A stretch of DNA of 64,000 nt from Chryseobacterium taklimakanense (GCF_900187185.1 NZ_LT906465.1:2170001-2234000), one strand, 5' to 3'. Positions 1 through 8,476 are shown, counted from the first letter of the stretch. Numbers and translations are program-made. Notes: generated by a model from the letters alone, not told the origin.

Positions 1-538
1 GCATCGACAATACGCCCGAAATGTAGTATTCAAAGTCTTTCTCGAATAAGAATTGGGGTTCGCAACCGCTCTGCTTCAAGAGCATCAACACCTTTTGGCA
101 TTTGTCGCGGAGCTCCTTGTAACTTTTTTCGGAAAATTGGTAGTGTTTGTTTTTCTTCTTTAGTTTATCGTCCACAATGTCTGTAAACAGGAGTACCGTT
201 TCGATGGTTTTAAATAGTCTTCCATCAAAATGCTCGGAGTATTTCTGCTGGAGGAACTGATTCGAAGATTCGGCGGTGTATCTCTTTTTGGAAAACAAAT
301 CCAATTTTTGAACGATTCTTCCTTCGCCAATAATGGATACCACTTGGTTCAGCACTGTATGGAAGTTCAGGTAGTTGTCGGGGTCGGCGGAATATTGTTC
401 CACAATGTTCTTGATCCTGATGCCGATAATTGGATTTCCATACTGTCCGAAGAGGACATCGAAATCCCATCCGAAATCCTTTCCGTAATCGTAGCCGATG
501 AAGGGAATGTCAAATGCCTGTTTCTTTGTCTTTACCAT
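1..538 (-). CDS. traG: TraG-type conjugation ATPase, N-terminal part
   Basis: This is the 5' part of a leftward gene that runs off the window, so only about 179 N-terminal residues are visible. The reading frame starts at an ATG at 538 with MVKTKKQAFDIPFIGYDYGK and overlaps the end of the preceding traF-like gene by 29 nt. TraG of Bacteroidetes conjugative transposons is a VirB4-like ATPase that powers the type IV transfer channel at the inner membrane. The assignment rests on its position directly after TraE and TraF and on the general look of the N-terminal region; the Walker motifs lie outside the window. Confidence 0.75.
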   Translation of the reverse strand, partial: MVKTKKQAFDIPFIGYDYGKDFGWDFDVLFGQYGNPIIGIRIKNIVEQYSADPDNYLNFHTVLNQVVSIIGEGRIVQKLDLFSKKRYTAESSNQFLQQKYSEHFDGRLFKTIETVLLFTDIVDDKLKKKNKHYQFSEKSYKELRDKCQKVLMLLKQSGCEPQFLFEKDFEYYISGVLSM

Positions 539-824
539 CTTTTAAAAATCTTTTGTTGTTGAGTCTTTTGGGGAAAATGAATATCTGGTCAAAATTTTTG
601 GTCTTGTCGTAGAGTCCGTTTTTGTCCTGCCTCTTGAAAATGAGGTAGACTCCTCCCGCGGTTACCAATAAACCTAACAGGGAACCCAGCAATCCGAATT
701 TGGATAAGAGGAGTGCCGCGACCACACCTGCGCCGATGACGGCTACCGCATAAATGATGTACTTTCCTTTGAGTCCGAAGAATACAAGGGGTTTTTTGAG
801 CCCCTTGTAAAGGTAGTATCCCAT
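510..824 (-). CDS. traF: TraF-like DUF4133 conjugal membrane protein
   Basis: Small inner-membrane protein of about 104 residues. It begins MGYYLYKGLKKPL, the usual start of the DUF4133 (TraF) family, and has two adjacent hydrophobic segments at about residues 23-60. I chose the ATG at 824 over the in-frame TTG at 833 because it leaves a 1-nt gap to the traE stop. In Bacteroidetes elements this protein belongs to the mating-pair formation complex and sits between TraE and TraG, exactly as here. Its precise function is unknown. Confidence 0.85.
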   Translation of the reverse strand: MGYYLYKGLKKPLVFFGLKGKYIIYAVAVIGAGVVAALLLSKFGLLGSLLGLLVTAGGVYLIFKRQDKNGLYDKTKNFDQIFIFPKRLNNKRFLKDGKDKETGI

Positions 825-825
825 C

Positions 826-1149
826 TTAAGCAAAGAATGCGGTTACAAATTCCGGAACCACGATAAGGAAGATCATCGCACCGCCGTAGCCGAGGATTTC
901 TTTGTTGACATCCTGGTCGCCGTTCGTCCATTTGTTGTACACCCTCAATCCTCCGATAAATCCTACGAGTCCACCGACTGCCTTTAATATCAGCTTGATG
1001 GGGTCCCAATAGTCCTTAATGTCGGAAGCGGCATTGGAGATGGCGGTCGCTCCGCCCTGCGCAAGCATCGGGGTCATTGCCAGCATCACCAAGGCAAGGG
1101 TTAGAACTTTCTTTTTTGTCACGTTTTTTCTGATAAAATTTTTCATCAT
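826..1149 (-). CDS. traE: TraE-like DUF4134 conjugal membrane protein
   Basis: 107-residue protein with an N-terminal signal or transmembrane segment (residues 13-31, ending near MLAQGG) followed by two hydrophobic stretches (about 52-70 and 88-107). This is the DUF4134/TraE layout, resembling a VirB2-like pilin or channel subunit. The neighbours in the canonical E-F-G order support the call. Two ATGs (1149 and 1146) are possible starts. The gene closely follows a coding-poor 36-bp gap after the upstream membrane protein, so it is probably part of one leftward tra operon. Confidence 0.85.
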   Translation of the reverse strand: MMKNFIRKNVTKKKVLTLALVMLAMTPMLAQGGATAISNAASDIKDYWDPIKLILKAVGGLVGFIGGLRVYNKWTNGDQDVNKEILGYGGAMIFLIVVPEFVTAFFA

Positions 1150-1185
1150 TTTTAAAATTTAGGTTAGTTATGTATGGTAAATTGG

Positions 1186-1719
1186 TTAAATCGTCGAGTG
1201 GTAAACCTTTTGTCCCTCAATATTGTCCACCAGTTTTACGTTGGTTTCAGAAAGGTTGACAAATTCTTTCCATTGGTCTTTCTTGCTCTGTGCATCATTT
1301 TTTTTCTTGGAAACTATTGGCTCAATAATTTCTGGCTTTTTGCTGATTTCCGTTTGCTGTGGCGGATTTTCATGGTGTTTGGTTTCGGGCTGTTTTGAGC
1401 TGGTCCCATCCAAATCCTCTTCCGCTTCAAATCGTTTCCTCAATTCTTCCAAACTGGGATTGTCTTCAAAATTGTTCTGTCTTTGAATCGGAATGGGTTC
1501 GCTTTTTAGGAATGATTTCGGGGTTTTGAGATTTTCCACATCCTCGATGCCGATCAAGGTGGGTTCCTCATTCTCCGCCTGTGCAAAGTCGCCGAGTGAG
1601 TATTCTTCTGCAACATCGGTCTGAACGGTTTTCTCTTTTTTTAGGAAAAGGTCGTAGACGATATTTCCGGCATAGTACAGAAAGTAGGCTCCTAAAAGGA
1701 TGAGTGAGTATTTTAACAT
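1186..1719 (-). CDS. single-pass membrane protein of the tra module, function unknown
   Basis: 177 residues. An N-terminal membrane anchor (residues 4-25) is followed by a long, charged, Pro/Glu/Lys-rich and probably disordered tail. It sits between parA and traE, where other Bacteroidetes elements carry TraB/C/D. I recognise no domain, and it is not obviously homologous to those proteins. The position and topology suggest an accessory component of the transfer apparatus facing the cytoplasm. Confidence refers to its being a real gene, which is supported by the tight operon spacing and the ATG at 1719. Confidence 0.7.
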   Translation of the reverse strand: MLKYSLILLGAYFLYYAGNIVYDLFLKKEKTVQTDVAEEYSLGDFAQAENEEPTLIGIEDVENLKTPKSFLKSEPIPIQRQNNFEDNPSLEELRKRFEAEEDLDGTSSKQPETKHHENPPQQTEISKKPEIIEPIVSKKKNDAQSKKDQWKEFVNLSETNVKLVDNIEGQKVYHSTI

Positions 1720-1781
1720 AATGTATTGATTTGAGGTTTGTGGTTTATGGATTATTTTTTTCTTGTCTCTTTTGTCTCTCG

Positions 1782-2435
1782 TTAAAGCGCAACTTTTTTG
1801 ACCTCGCTGATCTGCTGTATAATTTCGTCGAACGGCTTCTTTACGGCGTATTTTTGCTCGTAGGTGAGTTTTCTCGTGTCGATGGTTTGGAGGCAGTTTC
1901 TCTTGAACACGGGATTTTCTAGTAGAGTTCCGTATTTTGCCAACTCGATATCCATTTCCTTTTGGTTGAGATATTTGTAGCCCTTGTCGTATTTGGAGCG
2001 GATGAAGATTCTTTCCGCCTCGCTTTCCAACAAACCCAGAAGATTTTTGAATACCAAGGTTGATTTTACGGACACATCGGAATACTCAAAGGGAATGATG
2101 ATGAAGTCGCTGTACACCAAAACATCGCTGTATCTCTGGTCCAGTGTTCCCGCCAGATCGAACAGGAACAGGTCTTTGCTTTCTTTCAGGTCGACAACCT
2201 GTTCCAAGTCCTCGAAAGGCGGCTCATCGTCATCTTCGCCAATGACTTCCACCTCGTAGAGTTTGGGCAGTTCCGAGTCCGCATCCTCCCTCCATTTGTT
2301 GAAGAAGGATTTTTGGTAGTCGAAATCAAACACCTTGATCTTCCTTGTAGAAATTCTGGAGAGATAGTTGGCGAATGCGATGGCGAGGGTGGTTTTCCCT
2401 GTTCCGCCTTTTTGGGTGGCAAATGTGATGATCAT
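1782..2435 (-). CDS. ParA/MinD-type ATPase (TraA-like)
   Basis: 217-residue ATPase with a deviant Walker A motif KGGTGKTT at residues 9-16 and the FDFDYQ segment expected for Walker A'. This small ParA type opens the tra operon of Bacteroidetes conjugative transposons (often called TraA) and is thought to help position or partition the element or transfer machinery. It starts 2 bp after the relaxase stop codon, so it is co-transcribed with mobA and mobB. A plasmid-type ParA role without a partner ParB is unlikely, since no parB is seen nearby. Confidence 0.88.
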   Translation of the reverse strand: MIITFATQKGGTGKTTLAIAFANYLSRISTRKIKVFDFDYQKSFFNKWREDADSELPKLYEVEVIGEDDDEPPFEDLEQVVDLKESKDLFLFDLAGTLDQRYSDVLVYSDFIIIPFEYSDVSVKSTLVFKNLLGLLESEAERIFIRSKYDKGYKYLNQKEMDIELAKYGTLLENPVFKRNCLQTIDTRKLTYEQKYAVKKPFDEIIQQISEVKKVAL

Positions 2436-2437
2436 TC

Positions 2438-3907
2438 TTATGTTCTTTTTTTATTTTTGCGTCTTTTTCTTAACTCTTCTTCGGCAGGGTCTCTCCCTGT
2501 TCCTCCCGACGGTTTGGTGAATTGGAAAATCAGGTCGTCTATGGTTCTATCCAGTTCCTTGGAAAGATTTTCATCTCTACTTTCCGGTGTCAATTCTTTG
2601 CTTGGATTGAGGAATTTTTGATAGGCATTCTCTCCAATTAAGTTTTCCAATGAACCCACATAATGCAGTTTGGAGTGGACGGCATAATATTTTCCATCTT
2701 CCGATTTTATGAGGTGGACATCCTTGTTATTCTGTGTTTCGACATAATCCTTTACCTCGTTTTTTATGGCGTTGAAAACCTCCCTGTTCTTTATTTTCTT
2801 AGACTCGAAAAGCATAAATTCTATTATAGCGTTTTCGGGATTCTGGCGTTTCAGATGCTCCATTAATATTTGTTTTGAAAAACTGTCCGCCAGATTATAG
2901 TCCTTTAGACTTTCAAAAAGTTTCTTGTCAATTTTCTCATCGGTCATCTCAAACAGGTCGTCCATCTTCATGATCTCACTTCCCTTGAACACCTTTCCCG
3001 ATTTGTGGTCGATGATGCTGTATCCGAAGGGTTTCTGTCCGTCCTTGTGGTGGAAGACCACATCCAGTCCGTAGATGTCCCGCAATTTTTTCTGGAGCTC
3101 GCTCTCGAACTCTATCTTGGGTTTCCAATGGTCGCTGTGCCTTTCTTCCGGTAGCAGTGATTCCTGCGCCCTTCTGTCCTCTACCTTGAAGACTTTATTG
3201 GAACAGAGGTCTTTGTATTTGCTCAAAATGGCTTTCAGCTGTCTCATTCGTCCGTTGTCCGAATTGGGGGTAAAACTGATTTGGTTACCGTGGATGGTTT
3301 TAAGTTTTACCCCGTTCTTCAGAATGGAAAAGTCATTTTCATCATTTGTGTCTTTAGTTAGTTTGAACCCGCTTCTTTCAAGCAGGAGTTCCAGTTGGCT
3401 GAGTGAAGCAATTTGATAGTTTAGCAGTTTTTCTAATTTTTCCTCGGAACTTACTCCGTATCGTTTTTCTAGTGTATCTGCCAATGCTTTTTGGGCTTTC
3501 AAGCGTTCGTAACTGTCGTTGATTTTCTTTCCGGTCTGCTTGTCAACCCTTGTGGAGACGATATGGACGTGGTTGTTCTCGGTGTCGCTGTGGTAAACAA
3601 CTATGAACGGCTGTTTTCCGTAGCCCATTTCCTGCATGAAGTCTTTGGCGATTTCGGTGATTTCTTCCTTGCCATGATTCTGATATTTTGCAGAAATGAC
3701 GGCGTGGAACTGTGGTTTCTTTACCTTCTCATTTTTTGAAATGGATTTGAAGTAGTCCCGAACCTGCTCCGGACTGCTTTCCCCATTGATGAAGGAGGGA
3801 AAGTTTTTCATCAGCATCAGTTCTCCTGTTCCTTTCTCCATCTTTTTGTCGTTGTACTGAACGCCGTGAAAATCCGAGCCTGAAGCAGGAATAATCTTGA
3901 CAATCAT
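2438..3907 (-). CDS. mobB: relaxase/mobilisation nuclease (MobB type)
   Basis: 489-residue relaxase. The metal-binding three-His motif is visible as YHSDTENNHVHIV at residues 105-117 (His106, His113, His115). The N-terminal region GVQYND contains a candidate catalytic tyrosine (Tyr18). The family nicks oriT, stays covalently attached to the 5' end and pilots the strand to the recipient. The start ATG at 3907 overlaps the mobA stop by 4 nt, implying translational coupling. The C-terminal half (about 250-489) is charged and unassigned. The length fits Bacteroidetes MobB/BmgA-like relaxases. Confidence 0.9.
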   Translation of the reverse strand: MIVKIIPASGSDFHGVQYNDKKMEKGTGELMLMKNFPSFINGESSPEQVRDYFKSISKNEKVKKPQFHAVISAKYQNHGKEEITEIAKDFMQEMGYGKQPFIVVYHSDTENNHVHIVSTRVDKQTGKKINDSYERLKAQKALADTLEKRYGVSSEEKLEKLLNYQIASLSQLELLLERSGFKLTKDTNDENDFSILKNGVKLKTIHGNQISFTPNSDNGRMRQLKAILSKYKDLCSNKVFKVEDRRAQESLLPEERHSDHWKPKIEFESELQKKLRDIYGLDVVFHHKDGQKPFGYSIIDHKSGKVFKGSEIMKMDDLFEMTDEKIDKKLFESLKDYNLADSFSKQILMEHLKRQNPENAIIEFMLFESKKIKNREVFNAIKNEVKDYVETQNNKDVHLIKSEDGKYYAVHSKLHYVGSLENLIGENAYQKFLNPSKELTPESRDENLSKELDRTIDDLIFQFTKPSGGTGRDPAEEELRKRRKNKKRT

Positions 3908-4254
3908 TTTGCGAGCATTTCATAGATCTTTTCGAAGATTTGGTTTTGCTGCTTCTTCAATTTGGCGATTTCTGAAAGCTTTGCGGTGAAGTTTTTCAGT
4001 TCTGATTCCGAAATAAACTTTTGTCCGTTTGCAATTTTCGCTACCTGGTTGATGTTGGTCTCTATCTTGATGAAGACGTTGTCTTGTTTTTCAATGAACG
4101 CCAGTATCTGTCTTCTTTCGTTGTCTAAAATTCTGTTCTCAACTGATGCCGTCAGTAAGTCGGTCAATGTGAGGTTTCTGTCTTTGCATATTTTTTTCCA
4201 GTCCTGTTTTTTGGTTTTGGATATTCTGAATTTTATGTAGTCTTCTTTTTCCAT
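3904..4254 (-). CDS. mobA: MobA-like relaxosome accessory protein (MobC family)
   Basis: 116-residue, strongly basic DNA-binding protein. It starts MEKEDYIKFRISKTKKQDWKK, the ribbon-helix-helix-like N-terminus of MobC/MobA accessory proteins, followed by a coiled-coil-like helical region (about 60-116, rich in Lys/Glu/Gln/Asn). Such proteins bind oriT and recruit the relaxase. Its 3' end overlaps mobB by 4 nt, the usual mobAB arrangement. The oriT is therefore expected nearby; the repeat-rich DNA at 5.1-6.2 kb is the candidate. Confidence 0.85.
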   Translation of the reverse strand: MEKEDYIKFRISKTKKQDWKKICKDRNLTLTDLLTASVENRILDNERRQILAFIEKQDNVFIKIETNINQVAKIANGQKFISESELKNFTAKLSEIAKLKKQQNQIFEKIYEMLAK

Positions 4255-4277
4255 TAAGGACTTTGTTGAATCATCAA

Positions 4278-5072
4278 TTAGGGCAGATAAGGCTTGATCC
4301 AGTTGGAATATCCTTGAACTTCTCCGTAGGTGTAGTAGGATGTGGACATTGCGTTTAGGGAGGTTTGCGGAATCTGGATGCTGTAATTCTCCAGCAGGGC
4401 TGGAAAATATTGCGTGGAATTTTCCGTATGCAGTAAGACAATCTGGTTGGGAATGTATCCGATGTCGCTGTAGATGCTCGCAATGCTGATGAAGGCGTTT
4501 CCCGTAATCGGTGCGGAATCAGAAGACCTGTACATCTGAAACCATACATTTACAATTCCCTGTACTTTTCTGAACAAAACCGCTCCCTTTAGTCCTCCGA
4601 AATTTTTGGTTCCGATGGTGTAATATTTTGAGGAGGTAAGATAGGCGTGGCTATTTCCCGAATAGTTTACAGGGGCGGACCAAGTTGAAGTTGCTGTCAG
4701 TGCGGCGGTGCTGTTGGGATCGAAGGTGAGTACAATTCTGTATTCGACAGGCTGTTTCTCCTTTGCGAAATTCTGCCATACGTTGCCGTCAAAATAATAC
4801 ATTCCTGATTCTGAAATATTGATGACCTGCCCCGAAAGATTGGAAGCCGGAGCGGTGGCAAATACAACCGCACCTTTTTTTGCCTGTGTGTAAAACTTGT
4901 TCGCCAACTGGTCGCCCGTTATCCTTGGAGGAATAATCCCGTCATGATGTGAGGTGTCGTTTGGTTTTCCTACTACATCAAAAGTAGTTTCGGGTGTCTG
5001 TGTGTTTATTCCGACCTGCGCATTGAGGTTGATGGCAAAAAGTGTCAGGAGAACATAGAGGGTTGCTTTCAT
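4278..5072 (-). CDS. secreted surface protein of Chryseobacterium type, function unknown
   Basis: 264 residues with a Sec signal peptide (about residues 1-18, ending LNA before QVGINTQTPETTFDVVG). The QVGINT-x-P-x-x-T-x-DV-x-G opening is common in flavobacterial secreted proteins with a tail-fibre-like N-terminal region. It lies just upstream of mobA on the same strand with a 23-bp gap, an unusual place for an exported protein. A surface adhesin or exclusion factor for mating is possible, but this is inference from position only. No catalytic motif was seen. Confidence 0.7.
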   Translation of the reverse strand: MKATLYVLLTLFAINLNAQVGINTQTPETTFDVVGKPNDTSHHDGIIPPRITGDQLANKFYTQAKKGAVVFATAPASNLSGQVINISESGMYYFDGNVWQNFAKEKQPVEYRIVLTFDPNSTAALTATSTWSAPVNYSGNSHAYLTSSKYYTIGTKNFGGLKGAVLFRKVQGIVNVWFQMYRSSDSAPITGNAFISIASIYSDIGYIPNQIVLLHTENSTQYFPALLENYSIQIPQTSLNAMSTSYYTYGEVQGYSNWIKPYLP

Positions 5073-5152
5073 TTTTTTGATTAAAATTTCTGTTGCAAAA
5101 TTGGGACATCAAATCCGTGAAAACAATAGTGTTCATGGGGCGTGGGCTAAAT

Positions 5153-5218
5153 AAGAACAATTTAGACGAGTTTAGATTCTCCGAAGATTAAAAAAGAATA
5201 ATTTAGACGAGTTTAGAT
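5153..5218. repeat. two 25-bp near-identical direct repeats
   Basis: Copies at 5153-5177 and 5194-5218 differ at one base. The shared 19-bp core is AATTTAGACGAGTTTAGAT, and the start-to-start distance is 41 bp, close to four helical turns. Each core itself repeats TTTAGA twice. They lie directly upstream of the secreted-protein gene and mob operon, so they may be a regulator binding site or part of the relaxosome site. Confidence 0.85.
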
Positions 5219-5481
5219 GCTTGAACCAGATTTGGTGATTAAAAAAAACAAGTTCCGCCGTTTTTTCCCCTTTTGCAAAAAGGCAAGACCGTCTTTGTCC
5301 CAAAACTTGAAAAGTTTGTGGGTACAAAGACACATCTTGCAACAAAAGTTTACTGATTTTTTTAGAGGTCTGAAAAGGTTCCTCGAATGCTTATATTAGG
5401 GTTGTTTTGCGGTTTTTTATGATAAAGTTGCTTTGGAAGGAAAAAAACATGGAAAACGGGGAGAATTGAGGTGTAACTTTT

Positions 5482-5960
5482 CTACCCACGTTTGCGAGTA
5501 GGATGTGGCTGATTTACGCAGGTTGCATGATAACCTGTAGCTAAATTACCCAACTTATTGAAAAAGATAAGTTTATTTGGTGCAGGTTTTGAAGGAAGGT
5601 GTGTCTTTTTATCATTGAAATTTTTGTCAGAATGCTTATCATTTAGGAAAATGTAGGGTGGGTCTATTTTACCCAGGTTGATTTTGAACTTGTGTCTATT
5701 TTTCGCAGGTGGTTACTTTGGGAGTGCATATTTAACAAAAGAATCGGAAGGACTGAAAATTCTGTAGATGATTATTTCAGAGTTATTTTTTAGATTTTAG
5801 TTTAGATAATCTTGGAATTAAAAATAATGAAAAAGATTCTCTTGGAAATGGGCTTTTTTACGCGGCTTTGTGATTGGGATGTGCCCAATTTACGCAGGTT
5901 GAAAAATTGCCTGTGGTTAAATCAGGCAGGTTTTTGAAAAAGATGACTTTATTTGTTGAG
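5482..5960. repeat. dispersed ACGCAGGTTG units with stem-loops (candidate oriT array)
   Basis: Two imperfect copies of about 100 bp (5482-5583 and 5858-5960) share the order GGATGTG, a T-rich run, ACGCAGGTTG, a stem-loop, then GAAAAAGAT and TTTATTTG. Copy 1 forms CAGGTT-gcatgat-AACCTG (5519-5537). Copy 2 forms GCCTG-N9-CAGGC (5910-5928). A third unit at 5661-5694 (ACCCAGGTTG...GAACTTG) and a partial one near 5704 are also present. Repeated units with hairpins upstream of mob genes fit an origin of transfer or an iteron-like protein-binding array. Confidence 0.65.
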
Positions 5961-6179
5961 AATTTGCACTAATAATGCACGGAAATCCCTCGTTTCTGTA
6001 AGAAATCTTAGCATTAACAATTATTTTTTAAAAAAAAAGATTAATTTAGTCAAAACTGACTAATAAAGAGTAGTTTACAAGAACCGAAAGAGTTATCGGT
6101 AACGATTTAGTAATGGTGCTTACTGCACTTGCTTTCATTCAATTACCTTGTAAATCATTATTGCAAATTTATAAAAAAT

Positions 6180-6207
6180 AAAGGTAAAGCAGTGAAACTT
6201 TACCTTT
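6180..6207 (-). terminator. terminator of the first rteC gene
   Basis: A 10-bp stem (6180-6189 with 6198-6207, AAAGGTAAAG) is followed on the minus strand by a T-rich tract. The stem overlaps the stop codon of the leftward RteC gene. Confidence 0.75.
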
Positions 6208-7033
6208 ATTTTTCGTCTTGCTCGTCCATTCTTTTGATAAGTGCATCCCGAAGACTATCAAGGAACTTCGTTCGGTTTATCTTCCTGCCTTTCAGTTCCA
6301 AATAGGAATGGTAGAAATCCCCTAAGTCAATATTAAACATATTCTCAAAGGTCTTGGCAATGATTTTAATGTCGGCATTCCCGTTGTCAATGGAACCCTG
6401 CGAATGCAGTGAATAAATCAATTCAATGAGTGAAGTTTTGCTGCCCGTCCAGTTCAAAGGTGTGGTTTCAAATAGCTTTCTCTGATTGTTATTACTCAAC
6501 TGGTCTTCAAGATAAACCTGTATCAAATCGTTGGCAATAATCTTGGCAACCTTGTAATCGTGGGATGTTGTGAAATTATGGTCGGCTTCAAAATAATACG
6601 TGTCTAAACTTAACTTTATATCGTGCTTGCCACGCAAAAAGAATTTATTGTCGAGGTGGGTGCTGTTGGTTCTATAATACTTGTAAAATTCCAGATTGGC
6701 ATCGAAATATCGTTTGATTTTGGAAAGCTCTACATTAAGATATTTCTTGATGGTTTTATCCCCTCCACGTGGTCTTTTGGTTTCAATCTTGTAAATCGAA
6801 TTGAAGTAGATGAGCTTAGAAACCAACTGCGGTTTTAACTGCTTGAAAAATAGTATTTCCTCTTCATCATCTTTAAAGCCATTTTTCTTAATGTATTTCT
6901 TTATCTCTTCAAGTTTCTGTAAGACCAGTCCAATAGCATTTTCATACGATACCAGTGAATTACTCGGCTCATAGGTCAATTCATTTATTCTATCGTCTAA
7001 TTCGCTTATTATAGTTTGGCAATAATCTATCAT
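6206..7033 (-). CDS. rteC: RteC-type regulator of conjugative transfer
   Basis: 275 residues matching the RteC family of Bacteroidetes conjugative transposons. It shares with the second copy at 52.6 kb the core segments LKPQL/LGKLIYFNS, DYKVAKIIANDL and the final SLRDALIKRMDE-type helix. RteC in CTnDOT activates excision and transfer gene expression. It is transcribed toward the candidate oriT. An inverted repeat lies directly upstream (7075-7122). Whether both copies are active cannot be read from sequence. Confidence 0.85.
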   Translation of the reverse strand: MIDYCQTIISELDDRINELTYEPSNSLVSYENAIGLVLQKLEEIKKYIKKNGFKDDEEEILFFKQLKPQLVSKLIYFNSIYKIETKRPRGGDKTIKKYLNVELSKIKRYFDANLEFYKYYRTNSTHLDNKFFLRGKHDIKLSLDTYYFEADHNFTTSHDYKVAKIIANDLIQVYLEDQLSNNNQRKLFETTPLNWTGSKTSLIELIYSLHSQGSIDNGNADIKIIAKTFENMFNIDLGDFYHSYLELKGRKINRTKFLDSLRDALIKRMDEQDEK

Positions 7034-7074
7034 CGGAACCGGAATTTAAAGTGTGAAACCAATTAAAAAGTATA

Positions 7075-7122
7075 AAATGAGGCAGCAATTGCAGATAGCC
7101 CACAATAAATTGCCTCATTTTA
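7075..7122. promoter_or_regulatory. long inverted repeat between metallochaperone gene and rteC
   Basis: The arms AAAATGAGGCA (about 7075-7085) and TGCCTCATTTT (about 7111-7121) enclose about 25 nt. It lies in the leader of the leftward rteC gene. It could be a leader attenuator or a second terminator after the copper chaperone. Confidence 0.5.
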
Positions 7123-7146
7123 ATATGTATTGAAAGGGTACGAGAA

Positions 7147-7179
7147 AGCCCTATCCTTTATTAGAAACAGGATAGGGCT
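7147..7179 (-). terminator. terminator of the first metallochaperone gene
   Basis: A perfect 11-bp stem AGCCCTATCCT (7147-7157 with 7169-7179) is followed on the minus strand by a short TTTC run just after the chaperone stop codon. Confidence 0.75.
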
Positions 7180-7185
7180 AAGAGA

Positions 7186-7407
7186 TTAAACCGCTAATGG
7201 TTCTGCTTTAAAGCCTTTTTTCTTAACGATGGCAACTATTTCATCTTGTGTTATGCCCTCTGATTTTACGGTTAGAATTTTGTCATTGTTAGCTGTATCT
7301 ACATTCCATTCGCAGATACCGTCCGCACTATCCAAATCCGCTTTTACCTTTGATACACAACCACCACAATTAAGATTGGTCTTGAACTGAAATTCTGTAT
7401 TTTCCAT
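7186..7407 (-). CDS. HMA-domain metallochaperone, copper type
   Basis: 73 residues, a single HMA ferredoxin-like fold with the metal-binding motif NCGGC (Cys14, Cys17). Such proteins (CopZ-like) hand Cu(I) to ATPases or sensors in the cytoplasm; no signal peptide is visible. It is a close paralogue of the 73-residue protein at 12.8-13.0 kb (same length, same start pattern with FKTNLNC, and a shared GFKAEP ending). A direct-repeat operator lies upstream at 7475-7501, and a strong terminator follows, so it is a monocistronic unit. Confidence 0.88.
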   Translation of the reverse strand: MENTEFQFKTNLNCGGCVSKVKADLDSADGICEWNVDTANNDKILTVKSEGITQDEIVAIVKKKGFKAEPLAV

Positions 7408-7444
7408 ATTTTTTAAACTTTATTTAATATTTTTTGAACTGCCA

Positions 7445-7510
7445 CAAAATTCAATATAATCCCTAAGCCTGCTATTGTGATATTCTGGGTTTAATTTGTG
7501 ACATTTACTG
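7445..7510 (-). promoter_or_regulatory. copper-cluster promoter, direct-repeat operator (site a)
   Basis: Half-sites TTGTGA at 7475 and 7496 are 21 bp apart. A -7-like box (minus strand GAATTTTG, 7445-7452) lies 23 bp from the first half-site. The trailing TTTACTG is shared with the other sites. It drives the leftward metallochaperone gene. Confidence 0.75.
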
Positions 7511-7522
7511 TTTTGCGGACTA

Positions 7523-8476
7523 TTAATGTTTGTGGGCGTGATGGCTGTGGTCTTCTTCCGATTTTTCTCCCTCTGATACGGTAATCGTGAAATCTGCCGT
7601 ATGCACCACGTTGTCTATTTTGAACTGTACCCATACTCTGTAAAGCCCCGCTTTTTTGATAAGCGTTTCGGCATAGATTGGGAAATTTTCTTTTGAAACG
7701 GGGTGTATATGTAGAAAATCCTTATCGGCTTTGCTTATCATTACGATATGGGCAGTCGCTCCGAGATAGTTCTGCATATCCTCTTCAGCTAATTTCTTGC
7801 CCTCCTTTTCTACTGAAAATTGCAAGCCCTGATTTCTGTTTGTTTTGAAATCCTCGCCGTTAAGCAGCGTTACCGTAAAACCATCTACGGTTGAAACCAA
7901 CTTTGTTTTTAACTCGGTGGTTTGGGCTGATGCCGTACCTTTTACGTCAATGGTTTGCTTATTGACCTCTCCCTCGGCTCCGTTCGGTTTGTAGTCCGTA
8001 AATAACAGGTATTTGCCTGCTTCCGGGAATGTTTCTGAAACCTTGTAAGAACCGTCTGCCTGTTCTTCGGGGTGGATATGGTCAAACCAGGTCAGCTCCT
8101 CATTCACCACCAAAAGGTGCATTTTCATTTCGTGCACTACTTCCAACGGTACATTTTTACCGTGTTTTGTAACGGCAATGGATAAGTTTGTCGGTTTGCC
8201 TGTTTGGACATTTTGCGGGTCGGCAGCCACTTTTACGTCAAACTGGCTTTTCTTATTGTTAACAGGTGTCAAAGCCATACCACATTTAGGGCATTTATCG
8301 CCTTTGTTTCCTGTTACTTCCGGGTGCATCGGACAAGCGTATGCGCTGTCGTGATTTGCGTGCTGATGTGTATTCATATCCTCTGATTTTTTATTATTAA
8401 TTTCCGAATTGTTACAGGCAGATAAGGCTGCCAGTGAAACAAACGTGCTTAGCAATATGGTTTTTAAATTATTCAC
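7523..8476 (-). CDS. periplasmic metal-binding lipoprotein (heavy-metal-binding domain)
   Basis: 317 residues, starting at GTG. The lipobox LSAC (Cys21) marks an exported lipoprotein. A heavy-metal-binding zinc-ribbon-like motif follows, CPMHPEV then CPKCGM, at residues 48-67. The remaining approximately 240 residues are beta-rich and end in a His-rich tail (SHHAHKH). Proteins of this type accompany copper efflux systems and are believed to sequester or pass copper in the periplasm. It is preceded by its own direct-repeat operator. Confidence 0.8.
   Translation of the reverse strand: MNNLKTILLSTFVSLAALSACNNSEINNKKSEDMNTHQHANHDSAYACPMHPEVTGNKGDKCPKCGMALTPVNNKKSQFDVKVAADPQNVQTGKPTNLSIAVTKHGKNVPLEVVHEMKMHLLVVNEELTWFDHIHPEEQADGSYKVSETFPEAGKYLLFTDYKPNGAEGEVNKQTIDVKGTASAQTTELKTKLVSTVDGFTVTLLNGEDFKTNRNQGLQFSVEKEGKKLAEEDMQNYLGATAHIVMISKADKDFLHIHPVSKENFPIYAETLIKKAGLYRVWVQFKIDNVVHTADFTITVSEGEKSEEDHSHHAHKH

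Larger units (their letters stand above)
5073..6205. other. gene-free AT-rich region, candidate oriT/regulatory region
   Basis: About 1.1 kb without a convincing gene. It contains a pair of 25-bp direct repeats, an array of ACGCAGGTTG-type units with stem-loops, long A/T runs, and the terminator of the leftward RteC gene. It lies upstream of the mob operon, where an origin of transfer is expected. The short open frame at 5217-5399 has no start context or family resemblance and was not accepted. Confidence 0.6.

Noticed and set aside
5217-5399. 60-residue open frame in the gene-free region
   Set aside because: No plausible start context, no family resemblance and no neighbours in the same direction.
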